Below are positions 1-7,972 of a stretch of 15,551 nt of DNA, one piece after another. Below the pieces are notes generated by a model. The model was given only the letters and a program-made list of their open reading frames with translations. It searched no databases and had not been told where the DNA came from. Positions within the stretch are counted from its first letter, which is position 1. Each line of letters begins with the position of its first letter. Origin of the DNA: Tardiphaga sp. (GTDB lineage: Bacteria > Pseudomonadota > Alphaproteobacteria > Rhizobiales > Xanthobacteraceae); contig JAQGJY010000062.1 in the NCBI GenBank assembly GCA_028290325.1, forward strand, positions 1 to 15,551, written 5' to 3'. The position numbers and the translations under genes were made by a program.

Positions 1-306
1 CCGCCGGCCCCGCGCGCGGTCGAGCGCACCGCGCCGCCGGCGCCGCAAGCGCCGTCGGTGCCGAGCAATGCCGAGCAGAACCTCGCCGAAATGGCGCAAC
101 GCCTCGAAGCCGCTTTGCGCCGACCCGGCGCTGAGGCCGGCACCGCGCCGTCGGTCACCGCGGAACAGCCGCGCCCTTCCGCACCGACCGCGCCCCGCAA
201 TGCGCCGAACGTCGCGCCGCCGGTGACGGCGTCGCCCAAAACGGGATTCGAGAATCTCGAAGACGAAATGGCCTCGCTGCTCGGTCGTCCGAAGACCCCT
301 TCGTGA
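1..306 (+). CDS. fliO: Flagellar biosynthesis protein FliO, C-terminal part (cut by window edge)
   Basis: The frame is open from base 1 to the TGA at 304-306, so the gene begins outside the window. The visible 101 residues are the cytoplasmic tail: a Pro/Ala-rich, low-complexity stretch with a short helical segment (NLAEMAQRLEAALRRPG) and an ending NLEDEMASLLGRP that I recognise from Rhizobiales FliO proteins. FliO is a small bitopic membrane protein that helps FliP assemble into the flagellar export gate. The membrane segment is not in view, so the name rests on the tail and on the position directly before fliP. The stop codon overlaps the fliP GTG start (GTGA at 303-306), which suggests translational coupling. 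Confidence 0.72.
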   Translation, partial: PPAPRAVERTAPPAPQAPSVPSNAEQNLAEMAQRLEAALRRPGAEAGTAPSVTAEQPRPSAPTAPRNAPNVAPPVTASPKTGFENLEDEMASLLGRPKTPS

Positions 307-1055
307 GCGCCACGAGATCCACGCGTAGAGTTCTTTTCATCGCCAGCCTGATCGCCGCCGCATTGTTAATCGATCCGGCGCTCGCTCAGGATGTCAGCAT
401 CAATTTCGGTCAGGGCGGCGGCGGCGTCACCGAGCGCGCCATCCAACTGATCGCGCTGCTGACCGTGCTGTCCATCGCGCCGTCGATCCTCATCATGATG
501 ACGTCGTTCACGCGCATTGTCGTCGTGCTGTCCTTGCTGCGCACCGCGCTCGGCACCGCGACCGCCCCGCCGAATTCCGTCATCATCGCGCTGGCGCTGT
601 TTCTCACCGCCTTCGTGATGGGGCCGGTGCTGCAAAAATCCTATGATGACGGCATCAAGCCGCTGGTCGCCAACCAGATCGCGGTCGAGGACGCGCTGCA
701 ACGGGCGTCGATTCCGCTGCGCGGCTTCATGCTGAAGAATGTCCGCGAGAAGGACGTCAAGTTGTTCATGGACCTGTCCGGCGAGCCCGTCCCCGCCACG
801 CCGGCAGACATATCGCTGCGCATTCTCGTGCCGGCTTTCATGATTTCGGAACTGAAGCGCGCCTTCGAGATCGGCTTTCTGCTGTTTTTGCCGTTCCTCA
901 TCATCGACCTCGTCGTGGCGTCGGTGCTGATGTCGATGGGCATGATGATGCTGCCGCCGGTCGTGGTGTCGCTACCGTTCAAGCTGATCTTCTTCGTGCT
1001 GGTGGACGGCTGGTCGCTGGTCGCCGGCTCGCTGGTGCAGAGTTACGGGCAATAG
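303..1055 (+). CDS. fliP: Flagellar export gate protein FliP
   Basis: A full-length FliP of 250 residues, the usual size. FliP is a core subunit of the type III flagellar export gate in the inner membrane; with FliQ and FliR it forms the channel for rod, hook and filament subunits. An N-terminal signal peptide (about residues 8-29, ending PALAQ) is followed by hydrophobic segments near 46-66, 92-110, 190-212 and 218-245. The conserved block ALLTVLSIAPSILIMMTSFT (51-70) and the FliP signature around PAFMISELKRAFEIGF (177-192) are both intact. The start is GTG, overlapping the fliO stop by 4 bases, with no strong Shine-Dalgarno sequence of its own, so translation probably depends on fliO. Confidence 0.97.
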   Translation: MSATRSTRRVLFIASLIAAALLIDPALAQDVSINFGQGGGGVTERAIQLIALLTVLSIAPSILIMMTSFTRIVVVLSLLRTALGTATAPPNSVIIALALFLTAFVMGPVLQKSYDDGIKPLVANQIAVEDALQRASIPLRGFMLKNVREKDVKLFMDLSGEPVPATPADISLRILVPAFMISELKRAFEIGFLLFLPFLIIDLVVASVLMSMGMMMLPPVVVSLPFKLIFFVLVDGWSLVAGSLVQSYGQ

Positions 1056-1090
1056 CGAGGCTCAAACACCGCTCTTAGCGCTTTGCCTCG
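1056..1090. terminator. Nested hairpin between convergent fliP and the TPR gene
   Basis: Three stacked inverted repeats are visible: CGAGG (1056-1060) with CCTCG (1086-1090), CAAA (1063-1066) with TTTG (1082-1085), and CGCT (1070-1073) with AGCG (1077-1080) around a CTT loop. The hairpin starts immediately after the fliP stop and contains the stop codon of the opposing TPR gene (TTA at 1075-1077). There is no clear T-tract on either strand, so it may act as a bidirectional or Rho-assisted terminator or as a 3'-end stabiliser. The function is inferred. Confidence 0.5.
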
Positions 1091-4000
1091 ACGCGTTTCA
1101 ATCCGACGATCCGCGACAGCGAGCCCGTCGTGACCGGATCGGCCTTGGCGGTTTCCGGCAGCAGCGGCGCGCGGGCGACCGTGTCGGGGAAACGGACTTT
1201 CATCTCGCGCAGGAAACCATCGAGCGTATCGACGCCGGCGGCCATCTTGGCGATCTGTCCGAACTCGGCGCTGTTGGTCGCGGCCGGCTTGCTCGCCGTA
1301 TCGAACGCGATGCGGTCCGCCGTGTCGGTCATCAACGGCGCGAATTTCTCGCGAAAGCGCGCGAGACCGAGACCATCTTCGGCCAGCGCGTAGCCGATCA
1401 CCGCGCGGATGACGTCGCCCTTCTCGGTCGTATTCAGCGGTTTGAAATCACGCCAGCGATCGCCGTAATACAATTCGATCTGTTCGGACGCCTCGCGCCA
1501 ACGCCGCGCCGCCCAATTGATATCGGCGCGCAGCCTGATCGCCTCGCGGCCGGCACTGTTCGAGATGATGTCGAGCGCCAGGTCGCGACGGCCGATGTCA
1601 CTCTGCGCCCGCGCTTCGAGCAACAGACGCTGCTGCCGCAACTCACCGGCTAGATCGGCGATCCGCGTCGCATGCAATGCCCCGATCGCGCGGTCTGGCT
1701 TGCGGTTCATCAGATAGATCATCGCGAGCCGCGCGGCGACCTGCGCGCGCGCCGCACCTTCGAGGCGGTTGTCGATCTGGTATTGTAGCAGTTCGCCCGC
1801 CTGATCGAGCAGATCGACCGACACCAGCCGTTCGACAAGACGGCGGATCATCTCGTCGCCCTTGCGCCCGATCGGCGTCAGTTCGCTATTCTCGTAGAAG
1901 GCCGCAAGGGCCGCGATCGGCGGGATGTTGTCGCCCTTCGACGTCAAATACATCTGCGCAAACAAAGCGGACGCATCGTCCTGCAATTGTCGCGCGACGT
2001 CCGAGTTGCCGTCGAGATGGGTGGCGGTGCGCGCCGCGCTCAGTGCCTCCGTGTAGCGGCCGGACTCGGCGTAGATCTTGGCCAGCGCCTGCATTGTCTT
2101 GGTTTCGATGCCGTCGCCGCGCCACATCGCCGACAGCGTTTCGAGTTCTTGCAGGGATTCATCTGGCGTGATGTCATCGCGCTTCTGACGCAACGCCACC
2201 GCGAGCAAACGCGCTTCGGCCGCGGCAGGCGAATGGACCGACGCGATCGCCGCGTAGTAATCCATCATCGCATCCTGCTCGCGCCCCAAGGCCTCGGCGA
2301 GGCGGCCGCGCAACACCGACACCGCCGGCATCAGGCTCGGCGGAACACCGACAAGATCCAGTTCGCTGCTGCGCGACGCGGCGTCGGCATAGTCTTTCAC
2401 TTCGAGCGAGGCGCGCATCGCCGGGACCAGAACGGCGCGCTGCAATTCAAATGGCAACGACGCCAGCGCGAAGCCGGCGTTCTTGAATTTCTCACGGGCG
2501 AGCGCCCATTTGCCCTGCGCGGCCAGCGCCAGCCCGGTCCAGAGCTGCGTGTCCGAGCTCGCTGACAGCGCTGGATTGGCGATCGTCTTGAGCGCCTGGT
2601 CGGGCCGTCCGATCAATGCGCTCGCGGCCGCGTGCATCAACAGCGTCGGCGCATCTTCGTCACCGGCAGCGGTCTCGCCGATCATGACGTTCAGGACGCC
2701 CCGTGCTTCGTGGTACATCGCGCGCGAAAAATAAAATTGCGCCAGATCGGCCCGCGCCGCCATGCGATTGGACGGCGACGCCTGCGCCAGCGTTCGGATC
2801 AATTCATCGCGCCTCGCGATGAACGGCGCGCGCTCATTGGCCTGCCATTCTTGCAGATCGAACATCGGCTTGACGGCAAGCGTCGCGCGTTCATGCCCAG
2901 CGATCGTCGGAGACAACGTCAGGCCGCCGGGTCGCGTCAGCACGACGCCGTCATTGTCGACATCCACCGACACGTCATCGGCGTTGGCCTGCACGACGAC
3001 GCCGTGGATCGACTCCAGAATGGAAAACTCGACGAAATCCTGCCGGCGGATAAAACCACGCGGCGGCGGCGGCGCGGTCACCACCGTGAGCGCATCGCCG
3101 GCATCGGGATCGACGAGTCGATGCAGACGGCCGGCCCCTGCCAGCGGCACGGTCGCCTTGGCGTGAGTGGGATCGACGATGTTGCGGACCAGCGTCAGAG
3201 GCAGCGGCGCGGATTGCAGGGCGTCGGCGAAACTGAGGGTCCAGACCTTGCCCGAAGCGGTCGCATCCGCCGCGGTCAGCGACGCCAGTTGCGGACGATT
3301 GAGGCGAATGCGGATGGCTTGCCCGTGCGGCAGCTTCAGCGCGCCGACATCGCCAATCAATGCGCCGCCTTCGCGTTTGATCGGCCCGAGATCGAGGGCG
3401 CTGTCACCATCGAGCACGAGCCACATGACATCGGCGCGGCGAAACAGGGCCGCCGGCGTCGGCGTCGCGAAGGTGAGGTTCAGCTTCAGGCCGTCGCCGC
3501 TGCGACGTGCATCGATCGATCCGGCCGGCTTATCGGTGGCCGATGGTGAGACCGCGGCAACCGGCTGCGCCGCGACGGGCGCGGCCGAGGCGACGGGCGA
3601 AAGGGCGGCGGGCTCGACAACCTTCAGGTCGGACTTCGGCTCGATCTTGGGCGCTTCAATCTTGGGATCGATCAGTCCTTCGGTTTTCGGCTCGACCTTC
3701 GGCTGAGATGCGGCGTCGCGACTGACCAGCTGCGCGATACTGTCCGATGTCGGCTGCGCCGGCGCGTTGTCGTTGCGATTTGCGGTCTGCTCGTTCGCCG
3801 GGACCGATGCGGCCGGCTTCGCGGCGGGCTTGACCAGTGCCGCCTTCTCGGCCTGCTGCGCGCCAACATCGACCATGAAGGTCTTGTCCTCGCGGAACGA
3901 GCGCACGTCGACATCGCCGATCAGACCGATCTCGATCGTGGACGCATCGCCTTCGCTGCGCTGGGTGATCGCGCCGACATTGGCGGGCGCCGCCAGCTTG

Positions 4001-4692
4001 GCGTCGGCCAGATCGAATGTGAGCGCGCCGTTGAATGACAGGATCAGTTTCTGATCCATCAACGCCGACGATACGCCGACACCATCCGGCAGTTCCACGG
4101 AGAAGCGCACGAAGGTCGGCTGGACCGCAGCCCGCAGCCGCAGCGGCGCCCGTTTGCGCGTTTCGGCGACGATCTTTTGCTGCTTCAAGGCGCGCTCGGC
4201 GGTGCGCGTGCGTTCGGCCAGTTCACGCACGACCGATTGCGGCAGGCCGGGCGGCAAGCCGGTCCAGGTGTCCGGCAGCAGATCGATGAAGGTGCGTTCG
4301 CCTGCCATCATGGCGTTGAGGGTGACCTTGCGTGACAAGGCAAAGCGGATCGCCATCCCGTCAGGATCTCGGCGGGCGGAACTGACATAATCCGGCGCCG
4401 CATCCGACAGTCGTCCGATATCGACCTCGACCGGCCGCTTGAAGCGCACCACGAGGATGTTGCCGGCGACGCTGGCATCGGCCTCAACGTCCTCGTCGAG
4501 TTTGATGAGCATGCGCGCGAACCCGCCGGATACCGCGAGCGCCGCGTTGCCCTTGATTGGCGTCGACTGCGTCGCGGCCGGGCTCGACGCGAGCATCATG
4601 AGCGCAATCAAGACCGGCAAGCAGGCGCCGAGCCGCGGCCGCCCGAAGGCGGCAACCGCTTGCGCCAGTCGTTGCGCCGAATTCCGCGTCAT
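1075..4692 (-). CDS. Large secreted protein with AMIN-like modules and TPRs, in the motor gene cluster
   Basis: A 1205-residue protein of a type found beside flagellar genes in Rhizobiales; I know no experimental function for it. The ATG at 4692 is preferred because it gives a proper signal peptide (about residues 20-42, LPVLIALMMLASSPAATQ); an in-frame ATG at 4749 adds 19 residues that would bury it. Residues 45-280 and 398-490 hold three similar beta-rich modules resembling AMIN domains. They are separated by a disordered Ala/Pro/Lys linker (about 285-395) that contains short repeats of PKVEP/PKIEAP type. From about residue 640 to 1110 the protein is all-helical with TPR-like pairs, such as the one at QALAKIYAESGRYTEALSAARTATHLD. 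It lies 153 bp after motE on the same strand. It is probably a periplasmic scaffold around the motor, possibly a counterpart of MotC, but that is a guess from context. Confidence 0.8.
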   Translation of the reverse strand: MTRNSAQRLAQAVAAFGRPRLGACLPVLIALMMLASSPAATQSTPIKGNAALAVSGGFARMLIKLDEDVEADASVAGNILVVRFKRPVEVDIGRLSDAAPDYVSSARRDPDGMAIRFALSRKVTLNAMMAGERTFIDLLPDTWTGLPPGLPQSVVRELAERTRTAERALKQQKIVAETRKRAPLRLRAAVQPTFVRFSVELPDGVGVSSALMDQKLILSFNGALTFDLADAKLAAPANVGAITQRSEGDASTIEIGLIGDVDVRSFREDKTFMVDVGAQQAEKAALVKPAAKPAASVPANEQTANRNDNAPAQPTSDSIAQLVSRDAASQPKVEPKTEGLIDPKIEAPKIEPKSDLKVVEPAALSPVASAAPVAAQPVAAVSPSATDKPAGSIDARRSGDGLKLNLTFATPTPAALFRRADVMWLVLDGDSALDLGPIKREGGALIGDVGALKLPHGQAIRIRLNRPQLASLTAADATASGKVWTLSFADALQSAPLPLTLVRNIVDPTHAKATVPLAGAGRLHRLVDPDAGDALTVVTAPPPPRGFIRRQDFVEFSILESIHGVVVQANADDVSVDVDNDGVVLTRPGGLTLSPTIAGHERATLAVKPMFDLQEWQANERAPFIARRDELIRTLAQASPSNRMAARADLAQFYFSRAMYHEARGVLNVMIGETAAGDEDAPTLLMHAAASALIGRPDQALKTIANPALSASSDTQLWTGLALAAQGKWALAREKFKNAGFALASLPFELQRAVLVPAMRASLEVKDYADAASRSSELDLVGVPPSLMPAVSVLRGRLAEALGREQDAMMDYYAAIASVHSPAAAEARLLAVALRQKRDDITPDESLQELETLSAMWRGDGIETKTMQALAKIYAESGRYTEALSAARTATHLDGNSDVARQLQDDASALFAQMYLTSKGDNIPPIAALAAFYENSELTPIGRKGDEMIRRLVERLVSVDLLDQAGELLQYQIDNRLEGAARAQVAARLAMIYLMNRKPDRAIGALHATRIADLAGELRQQRLLLEARAQSDIGRRDLALDIISNSAGREAIRLRADINWAARRWREASEQIELYYGDRWRDFKPLNTTEKGDVIRAVIGYALAEDGLGLARFREKFAPLMTDTADRIAFDTASKPAATNSAEFGQIAKMAAGVDTLDGFLREMKVRFPDTVARAPLLPETAKADPVTTGSLSRIVGLKRVEAKR

Positions 4693-4845
4693 GTCCGGAC
4701 TGTCTTTCAACTCACACGGAGCGCGCCAAGTTTCGACCGCGCCCCGCATCGAATCTAGATTCCGCGGTTGAAGGATTTGTTAATGATCTCCGCAAAAATG
4801 CGTGTTTTCGATCGGATCGCCGGCCGCAGCGACGAATGTTGGGCT

Positions 4846-5617
4846 TCAGCGGTTGGTTGGCCGGCCTTCGATTTTCGGCAGTTCGGCGCTGTTGCCCATC
4901 GACCGGTCGCCGCTGGCACGGCGCGCGAGCTCAACGGTCAGGCGCTCGGCCGCTTCGGGCGACATCAGACCAAGGATGTCAGACATCTTGCGCGGTGCGA
5001 TCTGCGAGGCGATCTCGAACAGCACGCCCATCTCAAGCCGGTCGAATACCTTGGCGGCATCCTTCGGCTTCATGCCCTCATACATTGTGACGATGCTCTT
5101 GAAGCGCGTACCATCCTCGGCGGATTTCTGCTCGGTCGCGGTCCCGATCCGGGATTCCACGCCCTTCAATTCCTCGACGCGGCCTTCGATGCGTTTCTCG
5201 GCGGCTTTCAGAAGGCTTTCGCGAATGTCGATCTCGCGCGCGCGCTTCCAATTCCTGACGTCGCGCCTGTAGCCGTTCGAGCAGCGCGCGCTCCGAAGCC
5301 GAGACCGCCTGCCCCTGCCCGGGAATCGTGACGAGGCCCTCAGGAGGTCTGACCGCCTCAGGTGCTTTCACGTCGGGTTTGGGTTCATCTTTCTTGGCGC
5401 CCACCGATCCGGTGATGTCGCCATCGACGCGGCTCGCCGATGATTTGCCGCCGGGAAAGCCAAACATTTCTCCGGCCCAGGACGATTTGACCGGCGCCGG
5501 CTCGGCGTCGAAGACGTAGCCGCCATCGATCGCGAGGCTGGCGATCTTGAGGACCGCAAGCCCGGCGACCGCGAACAGAACCACCGGCAAAACCCTGATG
5601 TCGCGAAGTCCGCTCAT
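4846..5617 (-). pseudogene. motE: MotE-family protein, frameshifted (or sequence error)
   Basis: Two overlapping pieces in different frames make one MotE protein of about 257 residues. The first piece starts at ATG 5617 and has an N-terminal membrane anchor or signal (VLPVVLFAVAGLAVLKIASLAI), a linker, then a coiled coil reading ...RLQARRQELEARA. It then turns into Arg-rich nonsense and stops at 5078-5080. The second frame carries on the expected sequence REIDIRESLLKAAEKRIEGR, then the MgtE_N-like domain (SIVTMYEGMKPKDAAKVFDR, then EIASQIAPRKMSDILG and SPEAAERL), and stops at 4846-4848. Inserting two bases (CG) in the tract at 5235-5245 rejoins the frames exactly. In Sinorhizobium MotE is a periplasmic chaperone for the motility protein MotC. 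The start overlaps the stop of the upstream gene by 4 bases (ATGA), so the gene belongs to the fliL-fliM operon. Whether the break is real, phase-variable or an assembly error cannot be told from this sequence. Confidence 0.82.
5235..5245. repeat. CG dinucleotide tract at the motE frameshift
   Basis: Five and a half CG units in a row (CGCGCGCGCGC) sit exactly where the motE reading frame changes. Short dinucleotide tracts are slippage-prone in replication and are error-prone in some sequencing chemistries. One more unit would restore the open frame. Confidence 0.8.
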
Positions 5618-6033
5618 GCTGCGAGGCCATCGACCCTTCGGCGCTCGGCGAAGGCTTGCGCGGCGGCGGCAATCGCTTTCGCGGGCGACATCGTCGGCGG
5701 TGCGGGACGCGCGGCGGATGCGATACGTGACAGGCGTTCCAGCACGCTGTCACCAGCCGCGAGTTGATGCCGAAGCAAATCTGTCAACTCAGTCGCGGTC
5801 GCAATCTCGTTGCCGAGATTTTCGTTGACGTCGCGGACGGCATGCTTGAGGCCACCGATCGCGCGCTCGGCGATCTCGGTCGCGGTGATGAGTTCGCCGA
5901 TCGTCGCCTTGAGCGACTGCTCGTCGGCCTTCAATCGCTTCAGCCGGGTATTCAGCATCATGCAATAGGCGATGGTGAGCAACAGCAGGACGGCGACGAG
6001 GCTCTCGATGACAAGTCCGAATACGTGGCTCAT
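5614..6033 (-). CDS. DUF6468-type flagellar-cluster membrane protein (PflI-like)
   Basis: A 139-residue bitopic protein: one N-terminal membrane helix (about residues 8-27, VIESLVAVLLLLTIAYCMML), then a long predicted coiled coil (30-115, with repeated LKADEQSLKATIGELITATEIAERAI and similar), then an Ala/Pro-rich tail. This matches the DUF6468 proteins that follow fliM in alphaproteobacterial flagellar clusters. The architecture also recalls Caulobacter PflI, a flagellar positioning protein, but I cannot confirm orthology. It overlaps fliM by 4 bases (ATGA at 6033-6030) and overlaps motE in the same way, so it is translationally coupled in the operon. The role is inferred from context only. 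Confidence 0.78.
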   Translation of the reverse strand: MSHVFGLVIESLVAVLLLLTIAYCMMLNTRLKRLKADEQSLKATIGELITATEIAERAIGGLKHAVRDVNENLGNEIATATELTDLLRHQLAAGDSVLERLSRIASAARPAPPTMSPAKAIAAAAQAFAERRRVDGLAA

Positions 6034-7232
6034 TGTGCCTCCATCATTTTGGTTTGCTCGTCGGCCTTCTCGAACATCGCGAAGGTGGTGTTGGGTTTGC
6101 GGAGCTGTTTGGTGACGCGGATCGCGACGCGGTCGCCGACGCGGCCCATGCGTCCTTCGGTCAGTGTGACGTTGCCGCAGCGGACGGCAACGAGCGCGTC
6201 GGCGCGCATGTCGAGCGGCAGCGTGTCGCCGACCTTGAGCTGCATCAATTGCTTGAGCGGAATGTCCGCTTCATAGAGCACGGCATCGACGGCGATCTGC
6301 GCCTGCGAAATCTCGGTCGCGAGATGGCCTTCCCAGATCGGATCACGGCCGAATTTCTCGCCCATGAACATTTGCAACAGCACGTTGCGGATCGGCTCGA
6401 TCGTCGCGTAGGGCAACAACAATTCGACGATGCCGCCGCGATCTTCCATATCGACGCGCAGCCGCACCAGAATGGCCGCGTTGGCGGGGCGCGTGATCGC
6501 GGCGAAGCGCGGGTTGGTTTCCAGCCTGTCGATGGTGAACGTGACAGGTGACAGCGGGCGGAAGGCCTGCTCGGCGTCGGCGAGCACGACCTCGACGAGG
6601 CGCTTGACCAGATTCGTCTCGATCGTGGTGTAGGGACGACCTTCGATCTTCAGCGACGGCGCGCCGCGACGGCCGCCGAGCAGCACGTCGATCATCGAAT
6701 AGATCAGGCTGGAATCGACGGTGGCGAGGCCGAAATTCTCCCATTCCTCAGCCTTGAACACGCTCAACACCGCTGGCAGTGGAATTGAGTTCATGTAATC
6801 GCCGAAGCGCACGGAGGTAATGCGGTCAAGCGACACTTCGACGTTGTCGGAGGTAAAATTCCGCAGGCTCGTCGTCATCAACCGGACCAGGCGATCGAAC
6901 ACGATTTCGAGCATCGGCAGACGCTCATACGACACCATCGCGGAATCGATGATGGCGCGAATGCCGGAATTGTCGTCGAGATGGACTTCGCCGACGCTGA
7001 AACCCAGCAGGCTGTCGATCTCTTCCTGCGACAGCACCCGCTCGCCGGAGGTCTTGCCGCCGAGAAGATCGCGGCCGCCGTCCTCCACCATCGCCGCCCA
7101 TTGGGCGGCCATGTTGCCGGACAATTCATTGGCCGCCGCCTCGCGCTCGGCCTCAATAGGATCTTCCGCGCCGAGGGAGGCTTCCCATTCGGCGGCGATG
7201 ACATCCTGATCCATCTGGTCGGTGTCAGCCAT
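6030..7232 (-). CDS. fliM: Flagellar motor switch protein FliM
   Basis: FliM forms the middle of the C-ring; it links FliG to FliN and binds CheY-P to switch rotation. The motif LSQEEIDSLLG (residues 67-77) is the usual CheY-binding motif of FliM, here preceded by an unusual 66-residue acidic extension. It is followed by the CheC-like middle domain (about 85-275) and a C-terminal SpoA domain (about 325-390, LKVGDTLPLDMRADALVAVR and GRVGDRVAIRV). At 400 residues it is longer than the roughly 330 of enteric FliM because of the N-terminal extension. The ATG at 7232 has GGCGGAG about 9 bases upstream, and the gene begins 18 bp after fliL. Confidence 0.96.
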   Translation of the reverse strand: MADTDQMDQDVIAAEWEASLGAEDPIEAEREAAANELSGNMAAQWAAMVEDGGRDLLGGKTSGERVLSQEEIDSLLGFSVGEVHLDDNSGIRAIIDSAMVSYERLPMLEIVFDRLVRLMTTSLRNFTSDNVEVSLDRITSVRFGDYMNSIPLPAVLSVFKAEEWENFGLATVDSSLIYSMIDVLLGGRRGAPSLKIEGRPYTTIETNLVKRLVEVVLADAEQAFRPLSPVTFTIDRLETNPRFAAITRPANAAILVRLRVDMEDRGGIVELLLPYATIEPIRNVLLQMFMGEKFGRDPIWEGHLATEISQAQIAVDAVLYEADIPLKQLMQLKVGDTLPLDMRADALVAVRCGNVTLTEGRMGRVGDRVAIRVTKQLRKPNTTFAMFEKADEQTKMMEAQ

Positions 7233-7250
7233 GATGTGCGCTCCGCCACG

Positions 7251-7733
7251 TCATTGGATGACGACTTCCTTGAACAGCACGGCGTTGACCTGATTGGGTG
7301 CAATCGCGACGTTGACGCGACGCGTCAGTTCTTCCTTCAGGCGAAACAGGCCGGCCGATCCGTTGAGATCGGCGGGACGCAGCTCACGCAAATAGGTCTG
7401 GAAGATATCGGTGACCCGCGGCATCGACGGCGTGATGAGCGCCACGACCGGCGCCTCCTTCACTTCGAGCACGACTTTCACTTTGAGATATTGGACGCGC
7501 TCGCCGGGCTGGCCGGAAAGGTTCACCATCATTTCCGGCACATCGATAAAGGCCGGCTTCGCCACAGGCGCTGCGGCGTGAACTTCCTTGGCCGGGTGGC
7601 GCATGAACATGAACCAGCCGCCGCCACCGCCAATCGCCAGCAGAGCAACCGCAGCAATGATGATGAGCTTGAGCTTGCCCTTCTTCGGCGCATCGGCGGA
7701 GCCGGCCCCGTCGTCTGTCTCTTTGCCCGCCAT
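7251..7733 (-). CDS. fliL: Flagellar basal body-associated protein FliL
   Basis: FliL is a single-pass inner-membrane protein that surrounds or supports the stator units and raises motor torque. The 160-residue product has a charged N-terminal tail (MAGKETDDGAG...PKKGKLK), a membrane helix (about 22-44, LIIIAAVALLAIGGGGGWFMFM), and the periplasmic FliL domain with FIDVPEMMVNLSG and YLKVKVVLEVKE. It ends with the typical INAVLFKE-like NAVLFKEVVIQ. The ATG at 7733 is preferred; an in-frame GTG at 7784 adds 17 residues not typical of FliL. It is first in the leftward operon fliL-fliM-DUF6468-motE-TPR, so its promoter must lie in 7734-8089. Confidence 0.93.
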   Translation of the reverse strand: MAGKETDDGAGSADAPKKGKLKLIIIAAVALLAIGGGGGWFMFMRHPAKEVHAAAPVAKPAFIDVPEMMVNLSGQPGERVQYLKVKVVLEVKEAPVVALITPSMPRVTDIFQTYLRELRPADLNGSAGLFRLKEELTRRVNVAIAPNQVNAVLFKEVVIQ

Positions 7734-7871
7734 CGTTGTCCGCTTGCCCGCTTGGAGGAGGCGCTCCGCCGTCCGCCATGGCACGAATCCATCACGGCCG
7801 ACGCACCGCGCCCTAAGTCTTAACGCTACGGTCGCAATGGTTAACGGAACCTTTCTTTCGAGCCCGAGCTA

Positions 7872-7890
7872 GGTAAATTTTGCCGGCAAA
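7872..7890. promoter_or_regulatory. Candidate FlbD (ftr-like) enhancer site upstream of flgF
   Basis: GGTAAAT is followed by the perfect 12-bp palindrome TTTGCCGGCAAA (7879-7890). The core CCGGCAA begins 90 bp upstream of the -24 element of the flgF promoter. A related element lies upstream of flgI. In Caulobacter the enhancer-binding protein FlbD, gated by FliX, binds CGGC-rich ftr sites about 100 bp upstream of sigma-54 flagellar promoters. The FlbD assignment is inferred. Confidence 0.45.
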
Positions 7891-7972
7891 TATGGTCAAC
7901 GGTCCGTTATTGCCTCGCCAATCGGAGGCCCTTTAAACATATAACCCTCTGTAACAATAAACCTTTCGCGGG

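Noticed and set aside
2632..3549. A 305-codon plus-strand frame inside the TPR gene
   Set aside because: It is very rich in Arg, Gln, His and Asp with no fold pattern, whereas the opposite strand has a signal peptide and regular TPR periodicity.
5078..5240. C-terminus of the first motE frame as a genuine Arg-rich tail
   Set aside because: The other frame over the same bases gives the coiled coil and MgtE_N-like domain expected for MotE, so the Arg-rich stretch is an out-of-frame reading.
7820..7845. A full CtrA box TTAA-N7-TTAA from the two TTAAC motifs upstream of fliL
   Set aside because: The two motifs are 21 bp apart start to start, far more than the 7-base spacer requires; only a half-site remains.
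7911..7926. A minus-strand sigma-54 promoter for fliL (TGGCGAG at 7920-7914)
   Set aside because: The -12 half would read TAAC instead of TTGC, so the essential GC is missing.
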